The position numbers and the translations under genes are program-made. Below the pieces are notes generated by a model. It was not told the origin of the DNA. It did not search any database and saw only the letters and a list, made by a program, of their open reading frames with translations. 64,000 bases of DNA from Flavobacterium aquidurense (GTDB lineage Bacteria > Bacteroidota > Bacteroidia > Flavobacteriales > Flavobacteriaceae): assembly GCA_900107365.1 (NCBI GenBank), contig FNPS01000010.1, positions 1 through 64,000 of the forward strand. The letters run 5' to 3'. Position 1 is the stretch's first letter, and each line of letters opens with the position of its first letter. Shown piece after piece: positions 8,818 through 17,845 of the stretch.

Positions 8818-10167
8818 ATGAAAAAGATATTTTTTAAGTTATTTTTTGCGCTTTCAATATTGCTTATTTGCGGATGTAATAATGATATTGAGACACCCAA
8901 ATTAGAATGCACCCAACCCGATTTGGCAGTAAATAAAACGGTCGAAAAAGTGCAAGAACTTGCAGGTACGGTTACGAAGCAATACGTTTATGATGATATT
9001 ATAGAAGCTTATGTGGTGTCTAGTGATGAAGATGGGAATTTTTTTAAGACCATTTCGTTTCAGACGTTGCCAAAAGAGGGAATTCCTGCTACAGGTTTTA
9101 GTGTGCCCGTAGATGCTTCAAATACTTATATTGATTATCGTGTGGGAAATAAAGTGTATGTGAGATTAAAAAATCAGTTTACAGATCTATTGTACGGCGG
9201 ACTCAGAATAGGAAGTTTGAACGTCAGTAATGCGGGCGATCCAACTATTGGCAGAATTTCGCAGAATGATTATAAAAACGTATTGAATGCTTCATGTACA
9301 ATGATTGATGAAAATCTATTGGTTAAGAAAATTTCTATCGAAGAAGCATTAGACGATACTAAATTAAATACTTTGATAGAACTTACTGATGTAGAGTTTA
9401 CAGAAGGAGCTTTGGGTCGTCATTATTTTGAAGAAACAAATAATGTAGGAGGTTCTACCAATTGGAATTTGCGTGATAAAACAGGAAATCAGATTATTTT
9501 CAGAACCAGTAGTTATGCCAGTTTTTCAGATCATTTAGTCCCCGAAGGAAGTGGAACCGTGCGCGGTATTTTGACAAAATTCGGTTCCGATTATCAAATG
9601 GTGATTCGGTCGGAGCAAGATGTCGTAATGAACGGAATAAGAAATACTCCATTTTTTGCTGAAGATTTTCAAACAGTAAAAAACAATGTAAATTTTGCGC
9701 TTCCCGGGTGGAGCAATATTGTCGAAAAAGCCTCAAAATTATGGAAAAGTATGGTGTACGGAGGCAACGGTTACGCCGAGTTTAATACCACAAGTACAAC
9801 AGCTGCAGAAAATATTGCCTGGTTAGTTTCGCCTAAAATTAATATGACAGGTTATAAAAAGGCAACCCTGTCTTTTAGAAGTGCACAACATGATTTGAAG
9901 ATGGATTCTCCATTAAATGCCTTAGAGGTTTACGTGTCAACAAATTTTGATGGCTCAAATATTTTGAAAGCAAAATGGACAAAATTAGAAGCAAAATTTC
10001 CCTCTTTGTCAACACCGGTTCGTGCATTTATAAGTTCTGGTGCAATTGATTTATCTCCTTATTCAGGAAACATTTATATTGCTTTTAAATATATTGGTTC
10101 CGGAAAAGACAAAACACTTAATGGTGCATTTATGGTTGATGATATTAAAATTTTTGGCGAGAAGTAA
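8818..10167 (+). CDS. DUF5689 surface lipoprotein with choice-of-anchor J-like C-terminus
   Basis: 449 aa. A lipoprotein signal peptide ends LLICGC, with Cys20 as the lipidation site. Residues about 35-270 match the DUF5689 family (EAYVVSSDEDGNFFKTISFQT, YRVGNKVYVRL, OB-fold-like). Residues about 275-449 look like a choice-of-anchor J / jelly-roll domain (FFAEDFQTVKNN ... GAFMVDDIKIFG). In Bacteroidetes, DUF5689 proteins are commonly encoded beside TonB receptors, sometimes with secreted nucleases or phosphatases. Here the neighbour upstream is such a receptor, and no enzyme gene follows. A role in ligand capture at the cell surface is inferred. Confidence 0.85.
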   Translation: MKKIFFKLFFALSILLICGCNNDIETPKLECTQPDLAVNKTVEKVQELAGTVTKQYVYDDIIEAYVVSSDEDGNFFKTISFQTLPKEGIPATGFSVPVDASNTYIDYRVGNKVYVRLKNQFTDLLYGGLRIGSLNVSNAGDPTIGRISQNDYKNVLNASCTMIDENLLVKKISIEEALDDTKLNTLIELTDVEFTEGALGRHYFEETNNVGGSTNWNLRDKTGNQIIFRTSSYASFSDHLVPEGSGTVRGILTKFGSDYQMVIRSEQDVVMNGIRNTPFFAEDFQTVKNNVNFALPGWSNIVEKASKLWKSMVYGGNGYAEFNTTSTTAAENIAWLVSPKINMTGYKKATLSFRSAQHDLKMDSPLNALEVYVSTNFDGSNILKAKWTKLEAKFPSLSTPVRAFISSGAIDLSPYSGNIYIAFKYIGSGKDKTLNGAFMVDDIKIFGEK

Positions 10168-10303
10168 GATATTTTTTTTCTAAATATGTTTAAAGTATTG
10201 ATTTTTTGAGATGTAATTTAATAGTGTGCTTTTTTTGAGATTTAAACTATTAAAATTTGATGGAATTTTGTATTTTGGTCATCCCAAATCGATACTTAAA
10301 ATT

Positions 10304-11170
10304 ATGAAAACTTACTTTATCGCCATCCTGATGATGGTACTTCCGTGCTTAGTGCATAGCCAGGACAACACTGCGCCAGTCCGTTTAAAACAAATCAATA
10401 TTGTAAAAACAAACTATCAGAACTCGACAGATGGTGAAATTATCAATAAAACTGTTGTGTTTAAAGACGGTAAAATACAAACTATCACCACTTCAGATGT
10501 TATACAGCATTTCTTTTACAACAAATCAGGATTACTGGATATGACGGTAAAAGACAAAGTTGGAAGCGACTGGAAAGAAGTTGTAAACTACACGTATGAT
10601 GCAGATAACAACATTACAAAATTTGTAAAAAAATATCAGGAAGGCCCGGATTATATTACAAAAGTGGTCACTTTTGGTTATGAAGGAGCGAGAATAAAAG
10701 TAACGACTAAAAAAAGTACCAATCACCAAAACTTAGTTGATGATATTGAATATATTGTTGAAAATGGTATTATTGTCAGACGTACTTCCAGAGATAAAAA
10801 CAAACAGATTGTTGGTAAAATTGAATATGTTTACACTAATGATAATGTGATAAGACATAAAGGTCTGGTTGGAGATAAAATATCTAAAACCTACACTTTT
10901 GATGATAAAAAATCGGTAGATCAACTTATTGTTCAGAGTTTATTTGGTGATAATTACAAAGTAATTGTTCCTATGATTTCTTATCACGAAGATGAGTTTA
11001 GTTTTGAAGCAATATCTTATAATAACGAAGTGAACTTTAGTCCTTCGTCTACCGCTTTGGTTGCTGTAAGCAGAAAATATAAATACAACAAATTGAATTT
11101 TCCAATTTTCTGTACTCAGATTGAAGAGAACGGAATTGTAAAAACGGAGAAGACATTTATCTACGAATAA
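10304..11170 (+). CDS. Secreted protein of unknown function with YD-repeat-like segments
   Basis: 288 aa from ATG 10304. The frame is open from 10226, but only the 10304 start gives a proper signal peptide (MKTYFIAILMMVLPCLVHSQ). The mature part is beta-rich and contains short Tyr-Asp motifs such as NYTYDADNNITKF and IEYVYTNDNVIRH, reminiscent of RHS/YD repeats but too few and degenerate to assign to that family. No catalytic motif is visible. It is followed by a clear terminator. The function is unknown. Confidence 0.7.
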   Translation: MKTYFIAILMMVLPCLVHSQDNTAPVRLKQINIVKTNYQNSTDGEIINKTVVFKDGKIQTITTSDVIQHFFYNKSGLLDMTVKDKVGSDWKEVVNYTYDADNNITKFVKKYQEGPDYITKVVTFGYEGARIKVTTKKSTNHQNLVDDIEYIVENGIIVRRTSRDKNKQIVGKIEYVYTNDNVIRHKGLVGDKISKTYTFDDKKSVDQLIVQSLFGDNYKVIVPMISYHEDEFSFEAISYNNEVNFSPSSTALVAVSRKYKYNKLNFPIFCTQIEENGIVKTEKTFIYE

Positions 11171-11191
11171 AACTGGGTTTTCAGTTTGATT

Positions 11192-11228
11192 AAACCATTT
11201 AGAGTAATTTCTAAATGGTTTTGTTTTT
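11192..11228 (+). terminator. Intrinsic terminator
   Basis: Stem AAACCATTTAGA / TCTAAATGGTTT (11192-11203 and 11210-11221), then a T-rich run, 21 nt after the stop codon at 11170. Confidence 0.8.
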
Positions 11229-11280
11229 TAAAAAAGCAACAAACTCTTAAATAGAACTTAAAAACAATATTCTATAAGGG

Positions 11281-11307
11281 TTAGTGTGCTACAAATCATT
11301 AAATTTG
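11281..11307 (+). promoter_or_regulatory. Predicted hflX promoter
   Basis: The -7 box TAAATTTG (11300-11307) matches TAnnTTTG, with a TTAG at 11281 in the -33 position. The box is 16 nt upstream of the hflX ATG. Confidence 0.55.
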
Positions 11308-11323
11308 CACCTTATTCAAAGCT

Positions 11324-12553
11324 ATGTTAGAAAAAGAAGTTATAAATTTTGAAAGAACAGCCATTGTTGGTATTGTGACTCAAAATCAAAGTGAAGAAAA
11401 ACTTAACGAATATCTTGACGAATTAGAGTTTTTGACTTATACCGCTGGAGGTGAAGTGATCAAACGTTTTTCGCAAAAAATGGAACGCCCGAATCCGAAG
11501 ACTTTTATGGGAACGGGTAAAATCGAAGAAATCAATCTTTTTGTAAAAGAAAATGATATATCGACTTTAATTTTTGATGATGAATTGTCGCCTTCACAGC
11601 AAAAAAACATCTCTAAAATTATTGATTGTAAGATCTTAGACAGAACCAATTTGATTCTGGATATTTTCGCGCAACGAGCTGAAAGTTCTTATGCAAGAAC
11701 GCAGGTTGAATTAGCGCAATGTATCTATTTATTACCTCGACTTTCTGGTTTATGGACACACCTTGAGCGTCAAAAAGGGGGTATTGGTATGCGTGGACCT
11801 GGAGAAACGGAGATCGAAACAGACAGACGTATTGTTCGTGACCGAATTTCATTATTGAAAGAAAAAATCAAAACGATTGACAAACAAATGGGTGTTCAGC
11901 GTAGTAACCGTGGTGCAATGGTTCGTGTGGCACTGGTGGGTTATACCAATGTTGGAAAATCGACTTTGATGAATGCTGTTGGTAAAAGTGATGTTTTTGT
12001 TGAGAATAAATTGTTCGCGACCTTAGATACAACAGTTAGAAAAGTGGTGATTAAAAACTTGCCATTTTTACTTTCAGATACAGTAGGTTTTATTAGAAAA
12101 CTGCCAACACAATTGGTAGATTCTTTTAAAAGTACGCTTGATGAGGTACGTGAAGCCGATTTATTATTGCATATTGTAGATATTTCGCATCCTGATTTTG
12201 AAGATCATATTGCATCTGTAAATCAGACTTTACAGGATATTAAAGCACATGAGAAACCAGTAATTATGGTTTTTAATAAAATTGATGCTTACAAACATTT
12301 GACAATCGATGAAGATGATTTGATGACGGAGAAAACGCCAAGACATTATACGCTTGACGAATGGAAATCAACCTGGATGCATCGCTTGGGAGAAGAAAAT
12401 GCATTATTCATTTCGGCTACCAATAAAGAAAACTTTGAGGAATTTAGAGAAAGAGTTTACGAAGCGGTTCGCCAAATTCATATTACCAGATTTCCGTATA
12501 ATAAATTCTTGTATCCGGATTATAAAGATGCAATCGAAAAGGAAGAAGAATAA
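11324..12553 (+). CDS. hflX: GTPase HflX
   Basis: 409 aa ribosome-associated GTPase that splits stalled or heat-damaged 70S ribosomes in other bacteria. The N-terminal HflX domain and coiled helices (about 1-195) include the glycine-rich loop KGGIGMRGPGETEIETDRR. The G domain has G1 GYTNVGKST at 206-214, G3 DTVGFIRKLP and G4 NKID. A short C-terminal extension rich in Lys/Glu follows. It is a single gene between two terminators with its own predicted promoter. Confidence 0.95.
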   Translation: MLEKEVINFERTAIVGIVTQNQSEEKLNEYLDELEFLTYTAGGEVIKRFSQKMERPNPKTFMGTGKIEEINLFVKENDISTLIFDDELSPSQQKNISKIIDCKILDRTNLILDIFAQRAESSYARTQVELAQCIYLLPRLSGLWTHLERQKGGIGMRGPGETEIETDRRIVRDRISLLKEKIKTIDKQMGVQRSNRGAMVRVALVGYTNVGKSTLMNAVGKSDVFVENKLFATLDTTVRKVVIKNLPFLLSDTVGFIRKLPTQLVDSFKSTLDEVREADLLLHIVDISHPDFEDHIASVNQTLQDIKAHEKPVIMVFNKIDAYKHLTIDEDDLMTEKTPRHYTLDEWKSTWMHRLGEENALFISATNKENFEEFRERVYEAVRQIHITRFPYNKFLYPDYKDAIEKEEE

Positions 12554-12564
12554 AAAAAGTAATA

Positions 12565-12593
12565 AAAAACCCAAAACTTAGTTTTGGGTTTTT
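12565..12593. terminator. Bidirectional terminator between hflX and the convergent gene
   Basis: Stem AAAACCCAAAAC / GTTTTGGGTTTT with loop TTA, A-rich on the left and T-rich on the right. It can serve hflX (plus) and 12610-13881 (minus). Confidence 0.8.
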
Positions 12594-12609
12594 TTATGAA
12601 TCAATTATA

Positions 12610-13881
12610 TTATGCTTTTTTCAATTCTAATTTTTCATCATCCGGAGAGGTGTAAACGTCATCAGACTCACTTTCGTAAGGTTTAAAAGTACCATCGGCA
12701 TTTTTTACGACCATGATGGCTTCTCCCTGGTATTTCTTAAATGAGATTTCTTTTCCATCTTCAGTTTTAACATTAAACTGATTTCCATTTGGCCAAACAT
12801 AACCTGCTTTATCAGTTCCTTCATAAATAGCTATTGCAGGAGAATAAGAATCTAAACTAACCATACCGCTTGAACCACTTGAAGCTGGTCTAAATCTTGT
12901 AAATTCAAAAGTTCCCACGAATATTTTCTTTTTGTAATAGGCAGTTCCTTTAAGAGTTACGCAATAGGCAGTTCTTGAAGTTATAGTTTCTATTTTGTGT
13001 GGAAAATTACTTTGGTTTACAAATTCTAAACGTTGAAGATTCTTTTTAGCATTGTCCGGCCACATAGCTAACATACCAGCGTTATCTTTTGCAATAGCAA
13101 GGTATTCGTTTGCTTTTGGAAAATTAACTTTAAAAATTTCAATTAAACTTAAGTTCAAATTAACGATTTTCGTAATTTCTTTATCTTTAATTTTTCCAAC
13201 AGGTTTTCCAAGATAACCTTTGTAGAAAGTTTGCATTTGATCTAAGTAAGCATCTTCAAATGTAAGTGCTTCAAGTTTACCAAGTAATTCTTGTGTTTTA
13301 GTATTAAAATCAACTAATTCAGGGAAGGCTTCACACTTTTCAAAAATTCCGTAATTAAAGGTTAATTCAACTTCATTTTTTGTGATAAGATATCCGTCTA
13401 ATAAGTCATAAGCCTGAAGACATAAAGCATTAGCCATCTCAGTTTCCTGAACACGTCCTTTAACTCTGTCTAAAGGAATTGTTCTGTTTACAGACGCCAT
13501 AGTTATTATCTCATTGTTTTTACCTAATATTAAAAAGCTGAGATCACCTGTTACACTTGGCTGACCAGATGAATTAAAAAGGTATTTTGAAGGATTTAAA
13601 CCTACAATAATTTTCATGTCAGGATTAATAGAATCAATCTGTTTGTCATTTTTGTATCGATCAATGGTAATATCCTTTTGAAAAGTTTCATTTGGAAGAA
13701 ATTCTCTGGATCGATCCCATTTACTAATACCCTGAACAATGATATTGTATTTTTTAATGGCATTAAAATAATCTGATTTTGGTACAGGAATTTTGAATTT
13801 TTTAGTCTCTGTATCTGTCTTTTGAGCATTTACTGCTACAGCGATCATCAAAAAAAAGGCGGCAATGTGAATTTTAGTCAT
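12610..13881 (-). CDS. Secreted protein of unknown function
   Basis: 423 aa. The signal peptide ends AVAVNAQ. The rest is soluble and Lys-rich, with no family I recognise. It ends in an acidic tail (YESESDDVYTSPDDEKLELKKA). The divergent neighbour at 14020 also encodes a secreted unknown of similar size whose mature region begins with a comparable VPL/IVP-type segment. A functional link is possible but unsupported beyond adjacency. Confidence 0.7.
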   Translation of the reverse strand: MTKIHIAAFFLMIAVAVNAQKTDTETKKFKIPVPKSDYFNAIKKYNIIVQGISKWDRSREFLPNETFQKDITIDRYKNDKQIDSINPDMKIIVGLNPSKYLFNSSGQPSVTGDLSFLILGKNNEIITMASVNRTIPLDRVKGRVQETEMANALCLQAYDLLDGYLITKNEVELTFNYGIFEKCEAFPELVDFNTKTQELLGKLEALTFEDAYLDQMQTFYKGYLGKPVGKIKDKEITKIVNLNLSLIEIFKVNFPKANEYLAIAKDNAGMLAMWPDNAKKNLQRLEFVNQSNFPHKIETITSRTAYCVTLKGTAYYKKKIFVGTFEFTRFRPASSGSSGMVSLDSYSPAIAIYEGTDKAGYVWPNGNQFNVKTEDGKEISFKKYQGEAIMVVKNADGTFKPYESESDDVYTSPDDEKLELKKA

Positions 13882-14019
13882 ATAATTGGGGATATAGTTT
13901 AAGGACGTTAAAAATAATATTTTATTTGTTTGAAAATTAATATGTTTGTAAAAATTTTTCTAATAATTTTTTATTTAAATTTTTTTTACTGACAAACCCT
14001 TAATCAACTTAATTTCACT

Positions 14020-15153
14020 ATGAAAAAAATTACTCTTTTATGCTTTTCGTTATTCTCAGTTGCTTCTTTTGCACAAAAAGTTGACCTGGATCGCTTCTAT
14101 TTTAATGTAAGTTATCAGGATCTTCCAAAAACAATAGTTCCTTTAGAGCAAAGAACTTATGCAACTAATATTATTACTGACGGGCCTATATCTGTTCAGT
14201 TTCCAAGTGCGAAAGTTTTAAATAATCAATTAAACATTTATGGTTGGAAAAAACTAACCGATAACGCAAGTGTAACGGTTGATCTTAATTTGGCAGATTT
14301 TTATGAAGAAGGAACTACTGTTGAAACGAGAAAAGTAGAAGAAAAAGATAAAGACGGGAAAGTTTTGAGATCATATCCAATGTACACACTTGTTACAACG
14401 TACAGAGGTAAAGGATATGCGGTCGTTACTGCGCCAGTTGTGGCTAAAGCTCCTGTTGCTGCGGCTCCGGTAGAAGCAGCTCCAAAACCAGCGAATAGAT
14501 TTTTGAAAAGCACAAATCAGGAAGCTCCGGCAAGTGATGCAGGTGCAGCTTCAAATACAATGAAATATAATTTCTCTGATCAGTACACTTATAGATCTGC
14601 GGAAAATGCCAATCAGTCTTTTCTTGAAAGAGAAAATGCCAAAAACAGATCTGTTAATTTACAAAACAGATTAAGAGAGTATGTTGAAAATGCTATTAAA
14701 AGTGCTAATACACAATTGAATTACAATTTCGGTTTTACACCAATCAGTTTTCAGGAGCAACTTTGGATTATGGATTCAAAAGAAGAAGAAGGTGCAATTC
14801 AGAAAGAAGCTATAGAAGCTGTTAAGGTGCAATTTGCCGGAATGAGAGCAGATCAGCCAATTGATAAATTAACTCAGGATTTACAACCTTTAATAGAATA
14901 TTTTGAATCTCTTAAAACAAAATATACAGAAGATAATAAGGGAAGTAAGAAAATCAGATATTCTGCTTACTATAATTTAGGGAAGATTTATTTGTATTTA
15001 GATCAACCGGAAAAAACAATAAAAGAAGGTGAAGGATTAATTGCAAATGATTATGATAAGGGAGATGGTAAAGACCTTATTTCAAGCGCAAAAAAATTAA
15101 TTGATAAATTTAATGCTGCACAAATCAGAACAAGACACAATCCGTCATTGTAA
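14020..15153 (+). CDS. Secreted protein of unknown function with Ala/Pro linker and helical C-terminus
   Basis: 377 aa. The signal peptide ends VASFAQ. A beta-rich N-domain (about 20-140) leads to a low-complexity Ala/Pro/Val linker (APVVAKAPVAAAPVEAAPKP, about 143-165). A helical C-terminal half (about 190-375) follows, with a TPR-like stretch YSAYYNLGKIYLYLDQPEKTIKEGEGLI near 310-345 that could be one or two TPR units. It probably sits in the periplasm. No enzyme motif was found. It is transcribed divergently from 12610-13881 and followed by a strong bidirectional terminator. Confidence 0.7.
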   Translation: MKKITLLCFSLFSVASFAQKVDLDRFYFNVSYQDLPKTIVPLEQRTYATNIITDGPISVQFPSAKVLNNQLNIYGWKKLTDNASVTVDLNLADFYEEGTTVETRKVEEKDKDGKVLRSYPMYTLVTTYRGKGYAVVTAPVVAKAPVAAAPVEAAPKPANRFLKSTNQEAPASDAGAASNTMKYNFSDQYTYRSAENANQSFLERENAKNRSVNLQNRLREYVENAIKSANTQLNYNFGFTPISFQEQLWIMDSKEEEGAIQKEAIEAVKVQFAGMRADQPIDKLTQDLQPLIEYFESLKTKYTEDNKGSKKIRYSAYYNLGKIYLYLDQPEKTIKEGEGLIANDYDKGDGKDLISSAKKLIDKFNAAQIRTRHNPSL

Positions 15154-15167
15154 ATTTGATTTTAAAC

Positions 15168-15210
15168 AAAAACGGGAACATATTTTTTATGTTCCCGTTT
15201 TTGTTTTTTT
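15168..15210. terminator. Bidirectional terminator
   Basis: Stem AAAAACGGGAACATA / TATGTTCCCGTTTTT (15168-15182 and 15188-15202) with a T run on the right and an A run on the left. It separates the convergent genes 14020-15153 and 15210-16160. Confidence 0.85.
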
Positions 15211-16160
15211 TAAAATCCGAAATTAAGTCCTAAACCAAAAACTTCTCTGGTTTGAAGACCCTGATAAGCATTGTCGTCATAAATTGCCTGAAATGATAAA
15301 TTAGCCGACAAAAATTTATTGACTTTCATAATAATATTCAGAGAATAATCAATATCAACATTTTGAGGATCTTCTAAATAATTAGAATATAAATTCAGCG
15401 TGTTTTCTGCTGTTACGTTGGTCATAATAGCTAGTTTGTAATAAACAGATGCATAGAAACCTAATTCGTAACGCATGCTTTTTCCTTCATCAACACCAAA
15501 ATAGTCTCCATCAACATAAGGTAAACCATTTGACTGATTAATTCCTGTGGTATAAGCACTGTCTACAAAAGTGAATTTTGAAGTTAGTGGAGCGAAGTTG
15601 ATTTTTAGATTAGCATCTTTCGTCCAGTAAATACCCGGACCGGTTGTTAGGTATCCTGGAGACATGAATTTGGTACTTTCCGTTCTGATTTGTTTTCCGT
15701 TGTCATCCTGACCATAAATATAGCCAGTTGAAAACTGAGTTCTAAAATTCAGAAAGTAGGAGTAATACCATTGACCGAAAGCTTTTTTTTCAACGATGGA
15801 ATTGAATTCTAAACGGTCATCTGTTTTTTTTGTGAAGTCATCATTTTTGGTCTGTAAAAGTCCGTAAGAAGCGAGAATTTTATTGTCCCACGTTACATCA
15901 TCTTTTTTGTAATTGAAATCATAGTTGATTCCCAGAGTTCCGGAAAAGCTATCTTCTCCACCTGCAATCCAGTTATTAAAACTCGATTGATTTAATAAAA
16001 GTGATACGGTCCCTTTTGTCTTCCAACCTTCTCCTTCTATAGTGTCATTAATTTTTTTTACTGCTTTTTCAGTATTCTGAATTAATTCTTTTTCTGAATT
16101 TTGGGCTTGTACAAAAGTGAAGTTTACTAAAATGAAAAGTAATAATACTAGCTTTCTCAT
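15210..16160 (-). CDS. DUF3078 outer-membrane-like protein
   Basis: 316 aa. The signal peptide ends FVQAQ. The DUF3078 pattern is clear: WKTKGTVSLLLNQSSFNNW, then AGGEDSFSGTLG, repeated amphipathic beta strands, and a terminal LGLNFGF. This suggests a beta-barrel or other outer-membrane protein found across Bacteroidetes, with unknown function. It has its own -7 box at 16186-16193, so it is probably not simply the tail of the SUF transcript that ends at 16240. Confidence 0.85.
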   Translation of the reverse strand: MRKLVLLLFILVNFTFVQAQNSEKELIQNTEKAVKKINDTIEGEGWKTKGTVSLLLNQSSFNNWIAGGEDSFSGTLGINYDFNYKKDDVTWDNKILASYGLLQTKNDDFTKKTDDRLEFNSIVEKKAFGQWYYSYFLNFRTQFSTGYIYGQDDNGKQIRTESTKFMSPGYLTTGPGIYWTKDANLKINFAPLTSKFTFVDSAYTTGINQSNGLPYVDGDYFGVDEGKSMRYELGFYASVYYKLAIMTNVTAENTLNLYSNYLEDPQNVDIDYSLNIIMKVNKFLSANLSFQAIYDDNAYQGLQTREVFGLGLNFGF

Positions 16161-16185
16161 AGTTTTTAGTTTAGAAGTGTGTTAA

Positions 16186-16193
16186 CAAATATA
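16186..16193 (-). promoter_or_regulatory. Predicted -7 box for the DUF3078 gene
   Basis: TATATTTG on the minus strand matches TAnnTTTG about 26 nt upstream of the ATG at 16160. Confidence 0.5.
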
Positions 16194-16239
16194 CTAAAAA
16201 CCGTTAAAAGGTCCGAAATTAATTGACTGTAAAAGAAAG

Positions 16240-16749
16240 TTATTTCTTAGTTTCTTTATATAAGGGAACTGCTGAACATGCTTCTCCGTACATAATACTT
16301 CTGGCAAAAGGCTGTAAATATGTTGTAGCTAAAATATAAGCACGCATAGGAACCGGTTTTTTCGAACAGCCTTTTACAATGACAGGTTTGCTTTGGTATG
16401 CTGAATAATCAATGTTTTTTAAGATCTCTTCGTATAAACTTCCGTCTAAATCTTCGATAGTTCCATTCACTACTTTTTTGGCATAAGGCGCCAATTGTAC
16501 CGCTACTAAAATTAATGCCCAGGCAGGAACAATTGCATCTGTACTACAATTTACAGCCACATATTGATCTTGATATTGCGACCAATCGTGGTTTTTTAGG
16601 TGCTCTCTAAAGTCTTTTTCTTTCAATAAAAATCCTTCTAAAAGCCATTGCGAAATGTCAATTTGCACGCGCATTCCCTTCGGATAGTAATCTTCTAAAT
16701 CAAATACTTCTAATGCGCTATTGGCAACTTTATTGATAATTTCTTCCAT
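16240..16749 (-). CDS. DUF2480 family protein
   Basis: 169 aa soluble protein. It matches the DUF2480 family known from Bacteroidetes, where it commonly sits at the end of SUF clusters. Recognisable blocks are GMRVQIDISQWLLEGFLLKEK, DWSQYQDQYVAVNCSTDAIVP and VKGCSKKPVPMRAYI. Two conserved-looking Cys (in VNCST and KGCSK) could matter for Fe-S or zinc chemistry, but this is inference. Its upstream region is taken over by a tandem and inverted repeat element (16758-16904), so transcription from sufT must cross that element. Confidence 0.85.
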   Translation of the reverse strand: MEEIINKVANSALEVFDLEDYYPKGMRVQIDISQWLLEGFLLKEKDFREHLKNHDWSQYQDQYVAVNCSTDAIVPAWALILVAVQLAPYAKKVVNGTIEDLDGSLYEEILKNIDYSAYQSKPVIVKGCSKKPVPMRAYILATTYLQPFARSIMYGEACSAVPLYKETKK

Positions 16750-16757
16750 TTTATGTA

Positions 16758-16904
16758 GTTTTCAGTCGCAGTTTTCAGTCTCAGTCTCAGTCTCAGTCTC
16801 AGTCTCAGTTTTCAGTTTCAGTCTCAGTTTAGTATTGAAAACTGAGACTAAAATTACTTATTATGTCACAGTGAAAAACTGAAAACTGCGACTGAAAACT
16901 GTAT
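16758..16904. repeat. Tandem CAGTCT hexamer array with inverted ends (MITE-like)
   Basis: The left end AGTTTTCAGTCGCAGTTTTC (continuing AGT) is exactly mirrored near 16881-16903, giving about 23-bp inverted termini. Inside are about six TCAGTC units in tandem (about 16775-16815), degenerate copies, and a mirrored TGAAAACTGAGAC. The 147-bp unit has no coding capacity and fills the gap between the sufT-like and DUF2480 genes. As RNA it could fold into one long stem. Confidence 0.7.
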
Positions 16905-16910
16905 ACTTTT

Positions 16911-17234
16911 TTAAAGCATTCCTAATTCTAATTTTGCTTCTTCGCTCATTAAATCTTTACTCCACGGCGGATCGAAAGTAATTTCAACATCAACATCTTT
17001 AATGTTTTCGATTGTTTTTACTTTTTCTTCAACCTCTCTTGGCAAACTTTCCGCAACCGGACAGTTTGGCGATGTCAATGTCATTAAGATTTTTACTTCG
17101 TAGTCTGTGTTTACCATGACGTCGTAAATTAATCCTAATTCGTAAATATCTACAGGAATCTCCGGATCGTAAATGCCTTTTAAAACTCTTACAATTGATT
17201 CTCCTAATTCGTTTGTGTCAATTTCTTGTTCCAT
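16911..17234 (-). CDS. SUF-associated DUF59/MIP18 protein (SufT/PaaD-like)
   Basis: 107 aa. A single DUF59 (MIP18) domain has the signature IYDPEIPVDIYELGLIYDV at about 20-38 and TLTSPNCPVAESLP at about 53-66, with Cys59 the likely cluster- or target-interacting Cys. Family members such as SufT help mature Fe-S proteins. It lies in the SUF locus between sufE and the DUF2480 gene, but is separated from sufE by an inserted GxxExxY gene. It could also be called paaD-like; the SUF context favours SufT. Confidence 0.88.
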   Translation of the reverse strand: MEQEIDTNELGESIVRVLKGIYDPEIPVDIYELGLIYDVMVNTDYEVKILMTLTSPNCPVAESLPREVEEKVKTIENIKDVDVEITFDPPWSKDLMSEEAKLELGML

Positions 17235-17246
17235 TTTTTTTGGTTT

Positions 17247-17369
17247 TTTTTTCCACCATATAAGTGATATAAGTTCATTTAAAAAGGGGCCTTATTATGC
17301 AACTCTATAAAATGGTTTTAGATCATTTAAGCGACGGGCTTATATCTCTTAATATTACTTATATGGTTT
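17247..17369. repeat. MITE-like element, copy 1 (CACCATATAAG termini)
   Basis: It begins TTTTTCCACCATATAAGTGA and ends ACTTATATGGTT, giving imperfect terminal inverted repeats (about 10-12 bp). The first about 38 bp match copy 2 (17846-17972) almost exactly. The right part shares CTTATA-N-TTAA-CTTATATGGT in the same order. It is non-coding and lies just after the GxxExxY gene in the transcription direction. Confidence 0.65.
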
Positions 17370-17379
17370 AATTTTAATT

Positions 17380-17790
17380 TTATTCTTCGAGCCAGCGATA
17401 TAATTCGTTGACGTATGTTTTTTGACCCTCGTGATAAATATTTGTAACGTTAAAGTTTATCATTAATCCTATCGGGCATTTTAAAAGTTTCATATAAGAC
17501 ATCAATTTGGCAATATGAACAGGTATAATTTGATCAACAGCTTTTAATTCAAAAACTAAACAATTTTCTATAAGCAAATCACATCTTAAATCTGATTCTA
17601 ATTCTAAGCCTTTGTATTCAACAGGAATCACTAACTCAGATCGAAAATTTATTCCTCTTAAAGATAATTCCTTGATCATGCATTGATGATAGATATTTTC
17701 TAAAAGTCCTGCTCCAATATTTTTATGAACCTCAATTGCTGCTCCATTAACTTGATAAATTAAATCTTTCAAATATTTCTTCGTTATCAT
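17380..17790 (-). CDS. GxxExxY protein
   Basis: 136 aa. The family signature GAGLLENIYHQCM gives G-x-x-E-x-x-Y at about residues 28-34. A PD-(D/E)xK-like core follows: DLRCDLLIENCLVFELKAV (D...ELK at about 67-83), so it may be a nuclease-fold protein. The true function is unknown. The gene is an insertion between sufE and sufT and is bracketed by two MITE-like repeats (17247-17369 and 17846-17972). No own -7 box is evident, so it may be read through from sufS-sufE. Confidence 0.85.
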   Translation of the reverse strand: MITKKYLKDLIYQVNGAAIEVHKNIGAGLLENIYHQCMIKELSLRGINFRSELVIPVEYKGLELESDLRCDLLIENCLVFELKAVDQIIPVHIAKLMSYMKLLKCPIGLMINFNVTNIYHEGQKTYVNELYRWLEE

Positions 17791-17845
17791 TATGCTTTTT
17801 CAACAATAATAAGAAATAAAAAAGAAAGATAAAACTTACTTTTTG

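Noticed and set aside
10304..11170. An RHS toxin or YD-repeat polymorphic toxin.
   Set aside because: Only a few degenerate YD-like motifs, no core or toxin domain, and the protein is too short.
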